Source: TMED14 sp041192685 (GTDB taxonomy: Bacteria > Bacteroidota > Bacteroidia > Flavobacteriales > Schleiferiaceae). From it: a stretch of 7,341 bases of DNA. Each line of letters begins with the position of its first letter. Positions within the stretch are counted from its first letter, which is position 1. The position numbers and the translations under genes were made by a program. Positions 5,214-7,341 of the stretch are shown here, piece after piece. The stretch spans positions 1 through 7,341 of the forward strand of contig JBEEMM010000069.1 of the NCBI GenBank assembly GCA_041192685.1. The letters run 5' to 3'. The notes below the pieces were generated by a model. The model was not told the DNA's origin. It saw nothing but the letters and a program-made list of their open reading frames with translations, and did not search any database.

Positions 5214-7144
5214 ACGACTCGCTGTAGTTCGGCTCGAAGGCTGTTGCGAAGCGTTTGAATCCGCATAAACTCAACTAGTTTGGCGTCGCGTGCGTCCGCT
5301 TCGGTAAGGGTCGAGAGCTCCACCAGAGCGTTCTTAATGCGGTCCTCGAGGCGATGCTCTTTAAAACGCAATAGGCATTCGTACACGTGGAGGGAAAGTT
5401 GGTCCTCTAATTCCCCAATGTAGATGTTTTTGCGGGACCAATTGGCCAGCTGGTGCCGTTCGGTTAGGCATTCTGCGGCGGTTAAGGCCATGCTCGGATC
5501 CGCGTGGCGCACAAAGTGCTCCGGGCCCAGAATCCGCTCTTCGGACTGCCAAACGGCAAGCATTTCAGCGTAGAGCGCCTGGTAGGGCAGATGGCTAAAT
5601 TCAAGCTCGTCTGCACTTAAATCATCCAAAATAAGGGCCGCTGAAGCGTCTTCCTGTTCCAGTCCATCGGGTCCATTCCACTTCACGCGCGCACTGCCAA
5701 ACTGGAGCAGCACCCTGACCAAAGCCTCTTCTACCGCCAAGGGTCGGGGAGCCTGTGGCTGCTGCAGCACCATGCCGGGGGAATCGTTGGCGGAATCCTG
5801 GTCCCCGCGCCTTGGAGCGTTGCTGCGCAATTCTGTCCCTCGAATGCGCTCCATCTCGGCGTAGAGGCTGCGCTCCTCCATTCCCAGTCTTTGGGCGCTG
5901 TCGCGCAGATAGACTTCGCGAAGGATGGCATTGGGAATTTTAGCCACGGACTGCAGCACGTCGCGCACAATTTCTGAGCGCCGAATAGGGTCTTGGTCTG
6001 CACCGTCTTCGGTCAAAGCCTCCACCTTAAAGCGCATAAAATCTACTTCGTTTGCCGCCAAAAAGGTATTTAGGGACTCTGCGTCCATCGAGCGCGCAAG
6101 GGAGTCCGGATCTTCGCCAGCGGGCAAGGGCACTGCGCGCACATACATGCCTTCTTCAAGGAGCAAATCGATTCCGCGAAACGACGCCTTGATGCCCGCC
6201 TTGTCGCCATCGTAGAGCAGGGTCACGTGCTCGGTAAGGCGCTTCACCAGTCGGATTTGCTCAAGGGTCAGGGAGGTTCCGCTCGAAGAGACCACATTAT
6301 GCACTCCCGCCTGGTGCATGCTGATTACGTCGGTGTAGCCCTCCACGAGGTATACCTTATTGGCCTTACTGATAGCCTGCTTGGCCTGAAAGAGTCCATA
6401 AAGCACCTGAGACTTGTGGTAAATCTCTGACTCTGGGCTGTTTAGATACTTCGCGGTTTTGGCATCGTTGCGAAGAACTCGCCCACCAAAGCCCACGACC
6501 CGGCCACTAAGCGAGTGAATCGGGAACATCGCACGACCCCAAAACCGGTCGATCAAGTCGCCTGATTCACGCTTTATGCAAAGCCCGGTAGCCTCGACAA
6601 ACTCCGGAAGAAAGCGCTCTTTCTCGGCACTTTTGGCAAAGCTGTTGCGCCCGTCAAGGTGAAATCCGAGTTCAAATTTTCGGATGGTTTCTTCGCTAAA
6701 GCCGCGCTCTTTGAAGTAGGCAAGGCCCACGGCGCGACCCTGGTCGTCGTTCCACATCCATTCACTGAACTGCTTGAGCGCAAAGGCATTGACGGCAAAC
6801 ATGCTCTCTCGGCGGTCGCGAACGGCCTCCTGCTCAGGACTCGTCTCTTCTTCTTCGATTTCTATGCTGTACTTCTTGGCCAACCAGCGCAGCGCGTCGG
6901 GGTAGGTCAGCTTCTCGTGCTCCATCAAAAACGTAACTACCGAGCCGCCCTTACCAGAAGAAAAACACTTAAAAATGCCCTTGGACGGAACCACATAAAA
7001 CGACGGTGTCTTCTCTTGAGTAAAGGGACTAAGGCCCCTGAAGCTGCTGCCGCTGCGCTTAAGTGTTGCGAATTCCCCAACAACCTCCTCGATGCGCGCG
7101 GCGTCAAGAATGCGGTCAATAGTGGCAGGCGAAATCAATCCCAT
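5210..7144 (-). CDS. dnaG: DNA primase DnaG with degenerate zinc-binding site
   Basis: DnaG makes the RNA primers for lagging-strand synthesis and works with the replicative helicase. The 644-residue length is normal. Domains in order: the N-terminal CHC2-type region (about 1-100), the RNA polymerase core with WGRAMFPIHSLSGRVVGFGG (202-221) and KYLNSPESEIYHK (232-244), the Toprim fold with VEGYTD (267-272, E268), YDGDKAG (311-317, D312 and D314) and EDPDS (344-348), a low-complexity linker (about 438-470), and a helical C-terminal helicase-interaction region. The Toprim metal residues are intact. The zinc site is not: where E. coli has C40, H43, C61 and C64, this protein has S39, T42, C60 and S63, although SPFTQEKTPSF and FSSGKGG keep the shape of the motif. 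The ATG at 7144 is 20 nt after the upstream stop and preceded by a pyrimidine-rich stretch with no Shine-Dalgarno. MGLISPATIDRILDAARIEEVVG is a normal family start. Confidence 0.96.
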   Translation of the reverse strand: MGLISPATIDRILDAARIEEVVGEFATLKRSGSSFRGLSPFTQEKTPSFYVVPSKGIFKCFSSGKGGSVVTFLMEHEKLTYPDALRWLAKKYSIEIEEEETSPEQEAVRDRRESMFAVNAFALKQFSEWMWNDDQGRAVGLAYFKERGFSEETIRKFELGFHLDGRNSFAKSAEKERFLPEFVEATGLCIKRESGDLIDRFWGRAMFPIHSLSGRVVGFGGRVLRNDAKTAKYLNSPESEIYHKSQVLYGLFQAKQAISKANKVYLVEGYTDVISMHQAGVHNVVSSSGTSLTLEQIRLVKRLTEHVTLLYDGDKAGIKASFRGIDLLLEEGMYVRAVPLPAGEDPDSLARSMDAESLNTFLAANEVDFMRFKVEALTEDGADQDPIRRSEIVRDVLQSVAKIPNAILREVYLRDSAQRLGMEERSLYAEMERIRGTELRSNAPRRGDQDSANDSPGMVLQQPQAPRPLAVEEALVRVLLQFGSARVKWNGPDGLEQEDASAALILDDLSADELEFSHLPYQALYAEMLAVWQSEERILGPEHFVRHADPSMALTAAECLTERHQLANWSRKNIYIGELEDQLSLHVYECLLRFKEHRLEDRIKNALVELSTLTEADARDAKLVEFMRIQTLRNSLRAELQRVV

Positions 7145-7164
7145 AGGACGGATGAAGGTAGGAA

Positions 7165-7341
7165 TTATTTGGCCCGCTGGCCCACAAAATCGATCAAGGA
7201 ATCGAGTGCGTCACGGGCATCGCTCTGGGCAAACTCCGACAAAATGGCCCGAGCTTGGTCGAGAAAGGCGTTTCTGCGTTCGCAAGCATAAGCCAGGCCA
7301 CCCAGGCGATCGACTTCGGTCATAAGCGTCCTGATGCTCTC
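7165..7341 (-). CDS. C-terminus of a probable polyprenyl (isoprenyl) diphosphate synthase, partial
   Basis: On the minus strand the frame is open from the window's right edge and ends with TAA at 7167-7165, giving 58 residues. The sequence includes YACERRNAFLDQARAILSEF and then SDARDALDSLIDFVGQRAK. This is the amphipathic helical tail expected of trans-isoprenyl diphosphate synthases: a repeated A/L helix, an acidic SDARDAL turn and a final L-x-x-hydrophobic-x-x-R-K ending. These enzymes add isopentenyl diphosphate to allylic diphosphates, giving precursors for quinones and other isoprenoids. The catalytic DDxxD motifs would lie beyond the window, so activity and product chain length cannot be judged. 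The gene lies 20 nt upstream of dnaG on the same strand and is probably cotranscribed with it. The family call rests on the tail alone. Confidence 0.72.
   Translation of the reverse strand, partial: ESIRTLMTEVDRLGGLAYACERRNAFLDQARAILSEFAQSDARDALDSLIDFVGQRAK

Noticed and set aside
6659..7291. 210-codon open frame on the plus strand opposite dnaG
   Set aside because: It runs across the dnaG start and into the neighbouring gene, has no family resemblance, and is explained by the codon bias of dnaG.

Overview
The window reads as an ordinary chromosomal housekeeping segment of a member of the Bacteroidota, most likely Flavobacteriales or a near relative, with fairly GC-rich DNA. Four things support this. 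The DAHP synthase is fused to a C-terminal chorismate mutase. The alkyltransferase-like protein has a PAHRV motif. The DnaG primase has a decayed zinc site of the kind I recall from this phylum. Almost no start codon is preceded by a usable Shine-Dalgarno sequence. The assignment comes from family knowledge and was not checked against any database.

Plus-strand block (1-4827): the last 16 residues of an unidentified upstream protein; the DAHP synthase/chorismate mutase fusion (48-1157); RecJ exonuclease (1154-2872); TrmB tRNA m7G46 methyltransferase (2876-3550); an MGMT-like protein without the catalytic cysteine (3547-3885); a MmcQ/YjbR-family protein read from a GTG start (3890-4249); and a DUF502 membrane protein (4246-4827). 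Junctions are 4-nt ATGA overlaps or gaps of 3-4 nt, so the block looks like one translationally coupled operon whose promoter lies outside the window.

Minus-strand block (4824-7341, read right to left): the C-terminal 58 residues of a probable polyprenyl synthetase, then DnaG primase (7144-5210), then a YvlD-type four-helix membrane protein (5213-4824) that overlaps dnaG by ATGA. The two blocks converge on a TTAA tetranucleotide (4824-4827) that supplies the stop codon of both terminal genes.

By role, the genes cover entry into aromatic amino-acid synthesis, DNA repair and recombination (RecJ, the alkyltransferase-like protein), tRNA modification, replication priming, isoprenoid chain synthesis and two poorly characterised membrane proteins. 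Noncoding DNA totals about 27 nt, in three gaps (2873-2875, 3886-3889, 7145-7164). I found no RNA gene, mobile element, CRISPR array, long repeat or convincing terminator. I see no clearly undescribed system; the best second looks are the DnaG zinc site, the extreme packing, the repair-flavoured small-gene pair and a dnaX-like slippery A-run in the DUF502 gene.
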